The position numbers and the translations under genes were made by a program. From contig JAVBRU010000051.1 of the NCBI GenBank assembly GCA_031547595.1, forward strand, positions 1 to 64,000: a stretch of 64,000 bases of DNA, given 5' to 3'. Within the stretch, counting starts at the first letter, position 1. Each line of letters opens with the position of its first letter. Positions 8,313 to 17,879 of this stretch are shown one piece after another. Under the pieces are notes generated by a model, which was not told the DNA's origin, did not search any database, and was given only the letters and a program-made list of their open reading frames with translations. This DNA is from JAVBRU01 sp031547595. Lineage in GTDB: Bacteria > Bacillota > Clostridia > Christensenellales > Aristaeellaceae.

Positions 8313-8846
8313 CTACACCGCCCTGTTGACATAGTCCGCCGTGGCATGAGCATTTGGAATAATTTGAGCAGGATTCCCAATTACCACCGAATGCGAAGGT
8401 ACATCTCTGCTTACATAACTATTCGGTGCAATCATAACATCATCTCCAATTACAATAGCGCCAACCACTGTTGCATTAATCCCTATGAAAACATTATTAC
8501 CAATAACAGGCGTTCCTTTGTATTTTCCTCGGTTGGTTCTACCTATCGTAGCCCCTTTATGGATGTTAATGTTCTTGCCTAGAACAGCATGGCTGTTGAC
8601 TGTTATTCCCCACGCATGCCCAACATAGAAACCCGCTGCAATTTGGGTCTTTGGCGACAGATCAATTCCATGACGCCTAGATGACCAACGATAAAATATT
8701 TGGAAACAAAAGCCAATTTTTGTATTGCAAATACGCATTAAGAAAACAAACCGATATTCGTGGTTCTTAATTATTTCTTTCAAAAATACTATTTTACTGC
8801 GCTTTCCTGTATACCTATACAAATCATCCATCCAGATCGCGGCCAT
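8313..8846 (-). CDS. Serine acetyltransferase-like hexapeptide enzyme
   Basis: The protein has 177 residues. After a basic, hydrophobic N-terminal half comes a hexapeptide helix with GHAWGITVNSHAVLGKNINI, HKGATIGRTNRGKYKGTPVI, GNNVFIGINATVVGAIVIGD and VVIGNPAQII. The pattern matches CysE/WecD-like and capsule O-acetyltransferases. It lies 4 bases after a glycosyltransferase and 3 before another acetyltransferase. It is one of three such enzymes in the operon, implying a heavily O-acetylated polymer. The substrate is not known. Confidence 0.7.
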   Translation of the reverse strand: MAAIWMDDLYRYTGKRSKIVFLKEIIKNHEYRFVFLMRICNTKIGFCFQIFYRWSSRRHGIDLSPKTQIAAGFYVGHAWGITVNSHAVLGKNINIHKGATIGRTNRGKYKGTPVIGNNVFIGINATVVGAIVIGDDVMIAPNSYVSRDVPSHSVVIGNPAQIIPNAHATADYVNRAV

Positions 8847-8850
8847 AGTG

Positions 8851-10059
8851 CTATTTCCTCCCTATAGAGCTAAGCGAATGTAGCACCCATTTGAAATATG
8901 ATATGCAAGCAAAACCGATGGCCTTGAGCATCGACATTTTTCCATAGTGCATAGTAGTTGTTGTGTCAGACAATACTTGCTCTACTATAGGTAAAAACTT
9001 TTGTGGCAAATAATCCACATTATATGCATGGCGCACCATATCGAACACTACCTCAAAAGAAGCCACAAACTCCTGATTGCTTCTAATTTGGCTAAATAAA
9101 GCAGCCAGCTCATTGACCGATATTGTTTTTTTCATTTCTCTTCCACTGAAATTATACTGATAAAGATTCTCAAAAGTTTTATCGTCGCAGATCGATAGTG
9201 CACCATTTTTCCCAAGAATTAAACCAATTCTATTCATCATTATAGGCATAATGACGCTTCTACCTTTCCCAATTACTACATCAGCAGCATAAATCTCTGG
9301 AACGAGATTTTGCAAATAACCAAGCATAGTAATGCAAGGATTTGCTTGATTTATTTCTTTAGCTTTATCCATACACCTCTGCATCTGGTTCCCACTTCCT
9401 GCAATACGAAGTTGGACCTTTATGCCATCTTTATTTAGCTCAGAAATAGTATTCATAAATGCGAGTACGTCCGACACAAGCATGCTATCCAGTCTACTGG
9501 TAAGAAGTATACATAATTCTTCTTTTAAACATCTGTCAGTATAATGCTGTTTCCATCTGTCATCAGGCTCACATGTTATACGATTTGAAACAACATGAAT
9601 ATTATGTTTTGGAATCCCTGCAGATATCAGATCAGCTTTATTCTCTGGGCTAAAACAGATAAATCTCTCCCTCTTTACGTGCAACATATTTTTAGCTTTA
9701 GGATTAATGGAACCTCCTGGGATTATGGGTATGAGCGCTGTACCGGTTGCTTTACACACACAGGAGCAAGGCGTAAAATCGTTCCTTGATGCGCACAGCA
9801 AAAGAGTCGCTTGCATCTCCTTCATGGCTCTATATATCAAGATTGTCGTTCTTATAATACTTACAAAGGATCTTTCATTAAACATTGCAACATCAAAACA
9901 TTTTGTATCAGATGGATATATATATTCTTCTAAATTGTTACTTTTTTTTTCTCCAGCAACAGCAACAAACCAGCCTTGCTTCTCTAACGTCTTCTTGTAC
10001 TCGTACATAGACAAAGGTGCGCCACCACGAAACTCACTAAGTTTTATAAGTGCACTCAT
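8851..10059 (-). CDS. Glycosyltransferase, GT4-like
   Basis: The protein has about 402 residues with a GT-B-like layout. An N-terminal half starts MSALIKLSEFRGGAPLSMYE, resembling the glycine-rich acceptor loop. The C-terminal half has LLTSRLDSM, IAGSGNQMQR and ITMLGYLQNLVPEIYAADVV, like the nucleotide-sugar half of GT4 enzymes. The usual E-x7-E motif is weak (VVIGKGRSVIMPIM), so the donor mode is uncertain. The start at 10059 is set by GGAGG five bases upstream and follows the polymerase stop. The C-terminus has an amphipathic stretch (MLKAIGFACISYFKWVL) that may bind the membrane. Confidence 0.7.
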   Translation of the reverse strand: MSALIKLSEFRGGAPLSMYEYKKTLEKQGWFVAVAGEKKSNNLEEYIYPSDTKCFDVAMFNERSFVSIIRTTILIYRAMKEMQATLLLCASRNDFTPCSCVCKATGTALIPIIPGGSINPKAKNMLHVKRERFICFSPENKADLISAGIPKHNIHVVSNRITCEPDDRWKQHYTDRCLKEELCILLTSRLDSMLVSDVLAFMNTISELNKDGIKVQLRIAGSGNQMQRCMDKAKEINQANPCITMLGYLQNLVPEIYAADVVIGKGRSVIMPIMMNRIGLILGKNGALSICDDKTFENLYQYNFSGREMKKTISVNELAALFSQIRSNQEFVASFEVVFDMVRHAYNVDYLPQKFLPIVEQVLSDTTTTMHYGKMSMLKAIGFACISYFKWVLHSLSSIGRK

Positions 10060-10060
10060 G

Positions 10061-11293
10061 TTATCCTCCACTACCATTCCTCTTAACGTTCACTAGTCTT
10101 GACTTAGCTTCTAATCCAGTGTAACACAATGCCAATAGTATCTGCTCCGACGTATTCATGTATGTGACAGCACCCATACCCGCAAGTAAAAGCGTAAGAG
10201 CTGTACCTACTGCAAATATCTGATGTCTATTCAGTTTTCTTTGCTTAAAGCCGCGTAAACCTTCTTTGATAATATAGTAATAACCACTATAATAAAGCAT
10301 AATGCCTATAAGTCCAAAGTCAACAATAATTTCAATATGATTATTATGAGCATAATAATAGATGCCAATCAAATCACCAAAAACCTGACGAAAATTATTC
10401 ATTCCGTAGCCCCATAATGGCTTTTGTAAAAAAAACATACCGCCTTTCTCAATCATCAGAAATCGAAGAGCTGTTCCAGAACCTTGCTCTGCAGTTCCTC
10501 GCACTCCATCTTCAATTTTTAAAAGCCTATATCCTAGAATATCATAAAGTTCTGGAACTGTCATAACAATATTTATAAAAATCAACACAACTAGCACTAC
10601 AGATAAAGTTACAATAAGACGCTTATTTTGAGCAGTTAACCAGACATTTATACAGATTCCAAACACTGTCATAATAAATGCAGTTCTCGAACCGCATAGC
10701 ATCATTATTGTTACCATACCCAATACAATTCCCAAACTAACTAACTTAACAAATTTGTTCCTTTCGTGTTTAATTTCTTGCATCCCAAGCATACAGCCAA
10801 CCGTTAATTTCAAGGCGACTTCATTTGAATTCCATCCACTTCCTAGAACAGATGAACCAATTCTTTCATTTCCTAATTCTTTAATATCAATATTAATAAA
10901 GATATAAACTGTTAAAACTGCAGTTGCAATAAATCTTGCCCTCATAAATGCGTCTAAATCTTCTTCGTTATGTATCATCTGCGACAATTCTATAACAATA
11001 AGCGCAGTAACAAGTAATGTTGGTATGTAGGTGAAAACAAACTCCTTATTTTGGGCCCAAATAATGGATGCAATAGCAAAACCGTAAAAAGGTAATATCC
11101 ATTTTTCATACTTATTAATTCTAATAAGCGGTTTTCCCAGCACACTTATATTGTCCCAAATATACATACCGGTTAGCAAAGCAATGCATCCCCACCAAAA
11201 TAAAGAAGATGTGCGGAAATCAGGTATAATTTCTATAACAAAGAATATCGTCACAACAATATACTTCATTTTTATTCGTTTAAGACGTATCAC
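10061..11293 (-). CDS. wzy: O-antigen ligase/Wzy-type polysaccharide polymerase
   Basis: The membrane protein of about 410 residues has roughly 11 hydrophobic segments. A large loop near residues 240-320 contains GSGTALRFLMIEKGGMFFLQ, then PLWGYGMNNFRQVFG and YYAHNNHIEI. The GYGxxNF and HN(N)H strings are typical of the Wzy_C/O-antigen ligase family. It would link repeat units on the outer face of the membrane after export by the flippase. A GTG at 11293 with GAGG upstream is my preferred start, with the ATG at 11269 an alternative. It slightly overlaps the end of the upstream glycosyltransferase. Confidence 0.8.
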   Translation of the reverse strand: MIRLKRIKMKYIVVTIFFVIEIIPDFRTSSLFWWGCIALLTGMYIWDNISVLGKPLIRINKYEKWILPFYGFAIASIIWAQNKEFVFTYIPTLLVTALIVIELSQMIHNEEDLDAFMRARFIATAVLTVYIFINIDIKELGNERIGSSVLGSGWNSNEVALKLTVGCMLGMQEIKHERNKFVKLVSLGIVLGMVTIMMLCGSRTAFIMTVFGICINVWLTAQNKRLIVTLSVVLVVLIFINIVMTVPELYDILGYRLLKIEDGVRGTAEQGSGTALRFLMIEKGGMFFLQKPLWGYGMNNFRQVFGDLIGIYYYAHNNHIEIIVDFGLIGIMLYYSGYYYIIKEGLRGFKQRKLNRHQIFAVGTALTLLLAGMGAVTYMNTSEQILLALCYTGLEAKSRLVNVKRNGSGG

Positions 11294-11306
11294 GCTATCA
11301 TTTGCC

Positions 11307-12377
11307 TCATTTCTGTAGCGTTTCCCGTACACAAGCCTCCCATTGAACAAAAACTGATTCAACAGAAGCTGTTTGCCGGATTTTTGTTGCTTTTATACCC
11401 AACTGCATCTGAAGGTTCTCGTCTAGCATGAGCTTATGTAACGCTTGCTCTATTGCATGAACATCGTTAACTGGAACAAGAATGCCATTCTCCCCTGAAT
11501 CAATCAAAGCCCTTGGTCCACCTACAGGACAATCAGTTGATATACAAGCAAGTCCCATCGCCATGGCTTCCATCAGTGCATTAGGCATGCCCTCAAAATC
11601 AGAGGGTAGCACAAAAATGCTCATATCGCTGATTTCTTCAACGGCATTTTTTTCTTTTCCATGAAACACAACTTTGGCTTCCAAGTTTAGCGACTTTGTT
11701 ATTTCCTCCAATTGACCTTTAAGTTTACCATCGCCAAGAATGTGCAATTCATATTCTGGATAATCTATTATCACTTTACCAAATGCCTTGATTGCGTTTT
11801 CTACTCTCTTTTGCTCAGTCAGTCTGCCTACAATGGCAATTTGCTTTTTTCTAGGCCATTTTTTTACATCAATTAACTGCATATTGTCAATAGGATTCAT
11901 AATTACTCTGGATTTTTCTCTTATACGCTTACCAAAATAATCTTTTTCTTCTTCCGTCTGAAACACATAATAGTCTGCTAGGCAATAGCTAATATTCCGA
12001 ACGATTCTCATGAATTTGCTTTCCGGCCGCTTCGCCGGATCGTTTCGTTCGCATACTATTAGCTTTGACTTCAGACCGCAGTTTGCCAAACAAGAAACGA
12101 CATTATGATCAGCGATAAAAGAAATAATCACGTCCGGTTTCGATATTTTTAGGTATTTGCGCAACGCCCTAATCCGATAAAAAAACTCATTTTTGCTCTT
12201 TTGCGATGGAATATTTACGTATGCAACGTCCTTATGTAATGGATAGAAAGATTGAGGCCAATCCTGTACAACAATCTCCACATCGTGTCCGTGTATTACA
12301 AAAGCGTTTGCAAGAATACTTATAACGCGTTCAGCTCCACCGCAGTTCATTGAATTGATAGAAAATGTTAGTTTCAC
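11307..12377 (-). CDS. Glycosyltransferase family 4 protein
   Basis: The 356-residue GT-B enzyme begins MKLTFSINSMNCGGAERVIS, with the Gly-Gly-Ala-Glu-Arg acceptor-site loop. It contains VGRLTEQKRVENAI near residue 185, LHILGDGKLKGQLE near 215 and the E-x7-E motif in FEGMPNALMEAMAMG near 265. Enzymes of this family add hexoses or HexNAc from nucleotide sugars to lipid-linked intermediates on the cytoplasmic face. The start overlaps the stop of the upstream glycosyltransferase by 4 bases (ATGA). Confidence 0.9.
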   Translation of the reverse strand: MKLTFSINSMNCGGAERVISILANAFVIHGHDVEIVVQDWPQSFYPLHKDVAYVNIPSQKSKNEFFYRIRALRKYLKISKPDVIISFIADHNVVSCLANCGLKSKLIVCERNDPAKRPESKFMRIVRNISYCLADYYVFQTEEEKDYFGKRIREKSRVIMNPIDNMQLIDVKKWPRKKQIAIVGRLTEQKRVENAIKAFGKVIIDYPEYELHILGDGKLKGQLEEITKSLNLEAKVVFHGKEKNAVEEISDMSIFVLPSDFEGMPNALMEAMAMGLACISTDCPVGGPRALIDSGENGILVPVNDVHAIEQALHKLMLDENLQMQLGIKATKIRQTASVESVFVQWEACVRETLQK

Positions 12378-13564
12378 GCTGATTTTCCTCCTTCTATCAC
12401 ATTCGAAAAGGCCTCTAATGCCACTTCGTAACTAAATACCGCAGCTCGTTCACGCGATTTTTCCTTATACTGCTGATGTAGTATAGTATGCTGGTATATA
12501 TGCCGCATAGCCGTATGCAACATCACGTCATCCGTTGACAGCTCATCCCAGTTTTCATCCTGGGAGAGTGGCGGCACAAGTATTCCGTAAGAACCAATAT
12601 ACATTTCTTTCAGTGTACTATCTATTGGCAATTCTGGGCAGAGAATCTCGCGCGGTCCTGTTTTACAATCTGCAGAAACCACCGGCAGATTACAAGCCAA
12701 TGCTTCACCTATAACATTAGGGAAACCCTCAGCAATAGAAGAAAGGACGAGCGCACCGGCGGCTTTCATATAGGGAAAGGGATTCTTTTGGGACCCTGCG
12801 ATCAATACATTTTTAAGTTTTTTCTTGGTTATTGTGTTGTTTATCTGTCCTTTTTGTTCGCCAGTTCCAACAATGACCAAACCTACATTGCTATCGTTTT
12901 CAAACAATGAAAAAGCATTCAGCAAATGCCATATCCCTTTCTGATGAGATAAACGGCCAACAAAAATGAAAATAAAGCGGTCGCTATAAAAACACTTTTC
13001 CTTGTCTGTCATAACATCCATTTGACTGTTTTTTGTTATTTCAAATATATTAAATGGGTTATAGATGGTATGCACTTTTGATACGGGAAGATTTGCATTC
13101 TTAATCAGTTGGGCTTCCATGGTTTTTGTGACAGGAATAATGCTATCAGCAAATCGATATATTACATTCAAAATACATGTCGTCAATTTGGTTCCTTTGT
13201 CGTATATATTGGCATCATAATAATTGCGAACAGAAACAAGGCTTTTCACACCTCTTACACAAGATAAAATATTAATAATATTTGCATTATTCAGAAATGA
13301 AATAACACAAACATATTTCTGTTCTTTTTTAATTTTTCTCAGTTTATTAATGCGTTTTAAGCCCAAAAACACTCGACCCAACGTTGCTTTTCCATATGCC
13401 AGATCCAGACTAATAACATCGCAATCAATAGGATATTGTATATCTTTGCTATGAAGTATCACGGTCATTTCATACTTCTCTGACAGGATTAATGCCAATT
13501 TTGACACAACACGTTCGGCACCACCTTGCATCAGGTTAGGTATGTATAGAGCAATCTTTTTCAC
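12374..13564 (-). CDS. Glycosyltransferase family 4 protein
   Basis: The protein of about 396 residues starts KKIALYIPNLMQGGAERVVS and has FVGRLSHQKGIWHLLNAFSL, VIVGTGEQKGQI and the E-x7-E motif in AEGFPNVIGEALACNLPVVS. This set of motifs is diagnostic of GT4 retaining transferases. The start is a GTG at 13564 overlapping the TGA of the upstream gene (GTGA). The upstream open stretch to 13636 lies inside that gene and is not needed. It is similar in layout to the next gene, so the two may act in succession. Confidence 0.9.
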   Translation of the reverse strand: MKKIALYIPNLMQGGAERVVSKLALILSEKYEMTVILHSKDIQYPIDCDVISLDLAYGKATLGRVFLGLKRINKLRKIKKEQKYVCVISFLNNANIINILSCVRGVKSLVSVRNYYDANIYDKGTKLTTCILNVIYRFADSIIPVTKTMEAQLIKNANLPVSKVHTIYNPFNIFEITKNSQMDVMTDKEKCFYSDRFIFIFVGRLSHQKGIWHLLNAFSLFENDSNVGLVIVGTGEQKGQINNTITKKKLKNVLIAGSQKNPFPYMKAAGALVLSSIAEGFPNVIGEALACNLPVVSADCKTGPREILCPELPIDSTLKEMYIGSYGILVPPLSQDENWDELSTDDVMLHTAMRHIYQHTILHQQYKEKSRERAAVFSYEVALEAFSNVIEGGKSA

Positions 13565-14622
13565 TTTAGTCCCATCTCCACCAACATTTTTCCAACAACA
13601 ATTCCTGGTTGATACATTTTTGCTCTTTCTGTACATTCTAAACGCATTTCATTAACCTTTTCTGATGCGGCAATGGCTTTCTCAATACAAGTTACCAACT
13701 CATCTAATGAAGAGCTCGCATATGTCCATCCAGTAACATCATTATCAACCAGCTCGTTGCTCTGGCTAGCTATTACAGGCAACCCGGCGGCGTAAGCATC
13801 AATAATTGTTCCAGGAAACCCTTCTGTTGTATATCTTGTGGGGAAGAGCAGCATAAAATAATCTTTAAGTATTTTGACACTTTTGTCATAGTCAGCTACC
13901 CCACAGTAGTTGATTGAGCTTGGTTGATCTTTTAAAAGTTCATCGAACCATGATTCTTGTCCTTTCTCTATTTGACCATATATATCTATTGTGGCTATCG
14001 TCGTGCCAATATTCATATTGACCATTTTGATAGCATTTATAGCATCTTCAATACCCTTCATCGGTTCCACTCGACTAAACGTACAAAAACGGAATGGAGG
14101 CTTCGTTTCTTTTTGCAGGTCCTTTGAATCCACCGTATCAAGTCTCTTAAAATTAGGAAGTACAGACACAGTTGTTACTCCCAATGTTCTTAGTTTTGCA
14201 GCTAGCCCATTCAATTCTACCCAGTTGGATTTAAAAGAATTCAAATAACGCACCCATGAGGGATTTTGCTTTACCAATTCATATGACGCTGCACCAATTA
14301 CGTTATGCCAAATATTCCGATGAAAAATCTTGCTTAGGTAATAAAATAGCGGAAACAGTACCTTCCGACCATTACGGGATAGCAAAATGATAATATCCTT
14401 ACACTCAAAAAAACCATGCAATATATTTATAGCTAGTTTTATTGGGTTACTAACATAATCATAAGTGTCTATCTTCCTAACAATATATTGGGGGCACTGT
14501 CGTTCTATCTCTTCTGCCAAGATTCTGGTTTTTATAGTTTGCCCATTAAAACTCATCTCCTTTAAAGCAAAATTTCCAATAACGGCCACTTTCTGTCGTT
14601 TCATATAGCTATCATCTCGCAT
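13561..14622 (-). CDS. Glycosyltransferase (GT4-like)
   Basis: The 353-residue GT-B-type protein has KVAVIGNFALKEMSFNGQTI at the N-terminus, FSRVEPMKGIEDAINAIKMV near residue 195, IDIYGQIEKGQ near 220 and RYTTEGFPGTIIDAYAAGLP near 275. The last string is a variant of E-x7-E in which Asp replaces the second Glu. It belongs to a set of glycosyltransferases common in clostridial and lactic capsule loci. The ATG at 14622 has AGGAA upstream and overlaps the end of the second TupA-like gene by 11 bases. Confidence 0.85.
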   Translation of the reverse strand: MRDDSYMKRQKVAVIGNFALKEMSFNGQTIKTRILAEEIERQCPQYIVRKIDTYDYVSNPIKLAINILHGFFECKDIIILLSRNGRKVLFPLFYYLSKIFHRNIWHNVIGAASYELVKQNPSWVRYLNSFKSNWVELNGLAAKLRTLGVTTVSVLPNFKRLDTVDSKDLQKETKPPFRFCTFSRVEPMKGIEDAINAIKMVNMNIGTTIATIDIYGQIEKGQESWFDELLKDQPSSINYCGVADYDKSVKILKDYFMLLFPTRYTTEGFPGTIIDAYAAGLPVIASQSNELVDNDVTGWTYASSSLDELVTCIEKAIAASEKVNEMRLECTERAKMYQPGIVVGKMLVEMGLK

Positions 14623-15517
14623 GTTTCATTTCCTTAGATATATCGAGCATTTCCCCAACACGTTTATCCGCCTCTGCTGTAAAAAAGTCAGCTAAACCAC
14701 CCGTTGGTGTAAAGGTCATTTCTCCAAATATCGGTTTATCAGCAAGTGCGTACATATCTACTCGTGCAAAAGTAAAATCCTTACACAAATCCCTTACTAT
14801 ACGCAGCATTGCTTCATAGCATTCTGGCTTCTCTGGTATATAATCATCTTTGTCTTTTGAAATCGATATTGGCTTCCATTTTAAATCCAGAAATATCCTC
14901 TTAAGCGAGGTAGATCGTTCACAGAAAACACCCACAAAATGAGGAACCCCATTAAAGCAAAAGAATTTATAATCTCTTGGAAAAAAACCTTCAGTAGTTT
15001 CTAAATATTCTTCACAAATAATCTTCCGAGGTATAGATGCGTAATGAACCTCACAATTAAACAAGCTGAAATCTTCATGCATCCATTCATCAATTTGTTT
15101 TGTAGCAGTTTGAATATCAAAACTCGACTTTTCGTTACATATAATATTGTATCCGCAACCATGATTACATTTAATAGCAAACCGTTCTGGAAGCTCATCC
15201 CAGCTAATATCGCAAGCTTTGTCCCAAACACCAATGAGGCCATTTAAGCATTCTCTATGTCCTTTGGCTGCTACATAGTCACGCACCGCATACTTATCAG
15301 CACACTGAATAACATCTTCATCTTTGGGAAACGAATACAGTTTCAACCATTGAATCTTTTCGTTAAAAGTCAGTGGGGTCTTCAAATGCAATCTTTTCTT
15401 CATCACTACGCGATAGAAAATGCGCGTCATAGTTTTATAACCCAAAACACGAACGGCTATGACTTGTCCCTTTCTTCTAATTCTATAGACAAGTGGCTTC
15501 CTGACTAGATTATTCAT
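14612..15517 (-). CDS. TupA-like ATP-grasp protein (second of two)
   Basis: The 301-residue protein shares the layout of the one at 1833-2747: LKTPLTFNEKIQWLKLYSF near residue 45, the loop IKCNHGCGYNIICN near 113, PRDYKFFCFNGVP near 180, and GEMTFTPTGGLADFF near 268. The C-terminal Glu and Gly-rich strand are the likely ATP/Mg site. Having two such enzymes in one operon suggests two different couplings or acceptors. The start is supported by GAGGTGAATA just upstream and overlaps the GNAT-like gene by 8 bases. The amide-forming role is inferred from the family. Confidence 0.75.
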   Translation of the reverse strand: MNNLVRKPLVYRIRRKGQVIAVRVLGYKTMTRIFYRVVMKKRLHLKTPLTFNEKIQWLKLYSFPKDEDVIQCADKYAVRDYVAAKGHRECLNGLIGVWDKACDISWDELPERFAIKCNHGCGYNIICNEKSSFDIQTATKQIDEWMHEDFSLFNCEVHYASIPRKIICEEYLETTEGFFPRDYKFFCFNGVPHFVGVFCERSTSLKRIFLDLKWKPISISKDKDDYIPEKPECYEAMLRIVRDLCKDFTFARVDMYALADKPIFGEMTFTPTGGLADFFTAEADKRVGEMLDISKEMKHAR

Positions 15518-16367
15518 TATTCACCTCACGACATAATTTTTTGCAAGAACGTGATATCTCTTCAAGCTGAAGCATAACAAATACCTTATTCAATATCCCG
15601 CTTTCAGCAATCTTAAACATATTTCGAAACGGATAAATCAACTCTACAATAGGCTTAATCCATGGCCGATACTTAATATGCAGGGAAGCATATGCATATT
15701 TCCATCCAAATTTGGTAACTAAAAATTCTTGAAAATTTGTTTTATGTACAATATTACGATGACCATCACTAATGTATCGGTATTGTTGCTCGCTATTCAT
15801 ATAATGTGAACTGATAGTTGATACTACTGCATAAGAAGCGCCCATTTTCATGTAATTTGATGGTATCTTCATAGACATAAAATCTATGTAATCACAGCGT
15901 ATATAACAAGATGCAAACCCAATCAACTCATCTGTTTCATTAAGAAAACATCCCCAATACTCCTGGTTCTCATTCATGGAGTGATTTTTATATATCTGGA
16001 TTAGATCATTTTGTGTACGACTCGGCCTATAGCTAGCATCATAATTTTGCCACTCTGTATAAGCCACCCTTGCCAGTTTGTCCGCATACTCAAATGAACT
16101 TATTCTCTCGACCCTGAAATTTTTTAGCCCCTTTCGAACCTCATATCGAACTTTACTGTTCAACATATCAACTGAAAAGGGCCTGTCTAAAATGCAATAC
16201 CACCATGGTAATGCTAATGAATAATCAAAATTACTTGTCCATTGAACAGCTATCATTGATCTATCCGCATTCCATAGAGCATTCCAATCAGTGTCGACCA
16301 GACTTAATTCATTATGTGGAGGTTTCTGCGATAAATAAACCCCGTTTTTTTTAGTCCAACCTTCCAT
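15510..16367 (-). CDS. GNAT/FemAB-like acyltransferase (predicted)
   Basis: The 285-residue protein has no membrane segment. Residues 95-230 (VRYEVRKGLKNFRVERISSF, YWGCFLNETDELIGFASCYI, MKMGASYAVVSTISSHYMN) look like an acyl-CoA or aminoacyl transferase of the GNAT/FemAB fold. This assignment rests on general pattern only. In this operon it could acylate an amino sugar or transfer an amino acid to the polymer. It sits 3 bases after the GT2 gene and has a clear AAAGGA ribosome binding site. Confidence 0.5.
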   Translation of the reverse strand: MEGWTKKNGVYLSQKPPHNELSLVDTDWNALWNADRSMIAVQWTSNFDYSLALPWWYCILDRPFSVDMLNSKVRYEVRKGLKNFRVERISSFEYADKLARVAYTEWQNYDASYRPSRTQNDLIQIYKNHSMNENQEYWGCFLNETDELIGFASCYIRCDYIDFMSMKIPSNYMKMGASYAVVSTISSHYMNSEQQYRYISDGHRNIVHKTNFQEFLVTKFGWKYAYASLHIKYRPWIKPIVELIYPFRNMFKIAESGILNKVFVMLQLEEISRSCKKLCREVNNE

Positions 16368-16370
16368 GCA

Positions 16371-17147
16371 TTATTTCCTTTCGGAATATAATCGATCCAC
16401 ATAAGCAAATTTTTTATATAATCCAAACACCAAATTTCTTCCCGTATTAACAATACTGATTATCGAATTCATTTCCAATGCTTCATGATATAACTTATAA
16501 TGCCAGCCTACTAATGTCTTGATGCTATTACGGCTTATCGATCCGTTTCGCCTTCGATATTTTGCCAAACATTCTGGGAAAAAATAGCAATCTGCTTTTT
16601 CGCATACTTTTAGCCACATAGCATAGTCATTATTTTTCTTAATATCCTTAATCTGAATTAATCCAATCTTGTTGGCATCATATATAACTGTCAAGCATCC
16701 TGGCCAACAATAATTAAACATTCCAATCTTTGTGATACGCTTAGGTCCTGAAACATAGATATCAAGTGAATTAGAACTTTCATCAATTTCTTCATATATA
16801 CTATAAGAAAAAGCACAATTTCTTTCTAACATATAGTTAATTTGCTTTTCCAGCTTTTCCGGAACCCACAAATCATCGGAGTCCAGAAACGCAATCCATC
16901 TACCTTTCGCCAATCTTAAAGCAACATTGCGCGAAACTGCCGCACCAAGATTCCTCTCGTTTTTTATATAACGGATTCTCTCGTCATGAAAAAGACCAAT
17001 AACCACATCAGTATCATCTGTTGAGTGATCATCGACAATCAGTAGTTCCCAATTCTCATATGTTTGATTCAAAACTGACTGAAGCGACTCAGCTATATAT
17101 TTCCCTGTATTGTATGATGGCATGATGATAGATACCAGTTCTTGCAT
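16371..17147 (-). CDS. Glycosyltransferase family 2 protein
   Basis: The protein of about 258 residues is a GT-A enzyme. It begins MQELVSIIMPSYNTGKYIAE and has LLIVDDHSTDDT near residue 38, NLGAAVSRNVALRLAKGRWI near 65 and the metal-binding DSDDLW near 88. These are standard GT2 motifs for inverting transfer from a nucleotide sugar. The start at 17147 is chosen because AAGGA lies 9 bases upstream. Earlier in-frame ATGs overlap the sugar transferase and lack a site. The C-terminus has a short hydrophobic stretch. Confidence 0.9.
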   Translation of the reverse strand: MQELVSIIMPSYNTGKYIAESLQSVLNQTYENWELLIVDDHSTDDTDVVIGLFHDERIRYIKNERNLGAAVSRNVALRLAKGRWIAFLDSDDLWVPEKLEKQINYMLERNCAFSYSIYEEIDESSNSLDIYVSGPKRITKIGMFNYCWPGCLTVIYDANKIGLIQIKDIKKNNDYAMWLKVCEKADCYFFPECLAKYRRRNGSISRNSIKTLVGWHYKLYHEALEMNSIISIVNTGRNLVFGLYKKFAYVDRLYSERK

Positions 17148-17169
17148 GAGTATCCATCCTTTTCTCATT

Positions 17170-17865
17170 TTATTTAGTACAAAGTAAATCCAATGCCTTC
17201 GCCTGTTTTGAGTCATATTCTAACTTAGTAATGCATCCTTTTCGTAATAAGCAATCGCCCAAATCTTCGCCCGTTGCCATTCCCTCATATGATATACTAT
17301 CTCGCTTAAATACCTTTAGAATAGTAACTAATATAATACGAATATCCTCAACAAAAGTAATTTGCTTAACATACTTAAGATCAAAATCTAGCTTATCTTC
17401 CCATTCGATACAGTTACGTCCATTGATCTGTGCGAGACCCGATAACCCGGGTCGTATATTATGTCGATTTCGTTGATCTTTAGTCATGAAGACCATATCC
17501 CGAACAAGCATAGGCCGAGGGCCAACTATACTCATATCTCCTTTTAAAATATTCCAGAGTTCGGGCAATTCATCAAGACTGCTCTTACGAATCAGTGCAC
17601 CAAAATGCGTAAGTCTAATAGCATCTGATAAAAGTTGACCGTTTTCGTCCCTTTTTTCTGTCATCGAGCGAAACTTGTAGAGTGTGTATATCTTCTCCAC
17701 ACCGTTCTTATCCTTACGTCCTGGACGCTTCTGCCTGAAAATCACAGGAGAGCCGAGTTTAGTGCGAACAAGTAGCGCCACAATGGCAAAAATAGGAGAC
17801 AAGACAATAAGTGCTATCAATGAACAACATATGTCAAATGGACGTTTCATGAACTTGGCGTACAT
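17170..17865 (-). CDS. Initiating sugar transferase (undecaprenyl-phosphate phosphoglycosyltransferase)
   Basis: The 231-residue protein matches the bacterial sugar transferase family (monotopic PGT). A re-entrant helix lies near residues 9-33 (FDICCSLIALIVLSPIFAIV), followed by PVIFRQKRPGRKD, YKFRSMT, the SLDELPELWNILKGDMSIVG block with its catalytic Asp-Glu pair, PRP, and RPGLSGLAQINGRN. It transfers a sugar-1-phosphate to undecaprenyl phosphate, starting each repeat unit. The final 30 residues (LRKGCITKLEYDSKQAKALD) form a short extension. The ribosome binding site lies in the decayed aminotransferase just upstream. Confidence 0.9.
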   Translation of the reverse strand: MYAKFMKRPFDICCSLIALIVLSPIFAIVALLVRTKLGSPVIFRQKRPGRKDKNGVEKIYTLYKFRSMTEKRDENGQLLSDAIRLTHFGALIRKSSLDELPELWNILKGDMSIVGPRPMLVRDMVFMTKDQRNRHNIRPGLSGLAQINGRNCIEWEDKLDFDLKYVKQITFVEDIRIILVTILKVFKRDSISYEGMATGEDLGDCLLRKGCITKLEYDSKQAKALDLLCTK

Positions 17866-17879
17866 TTTACGGGATCAAC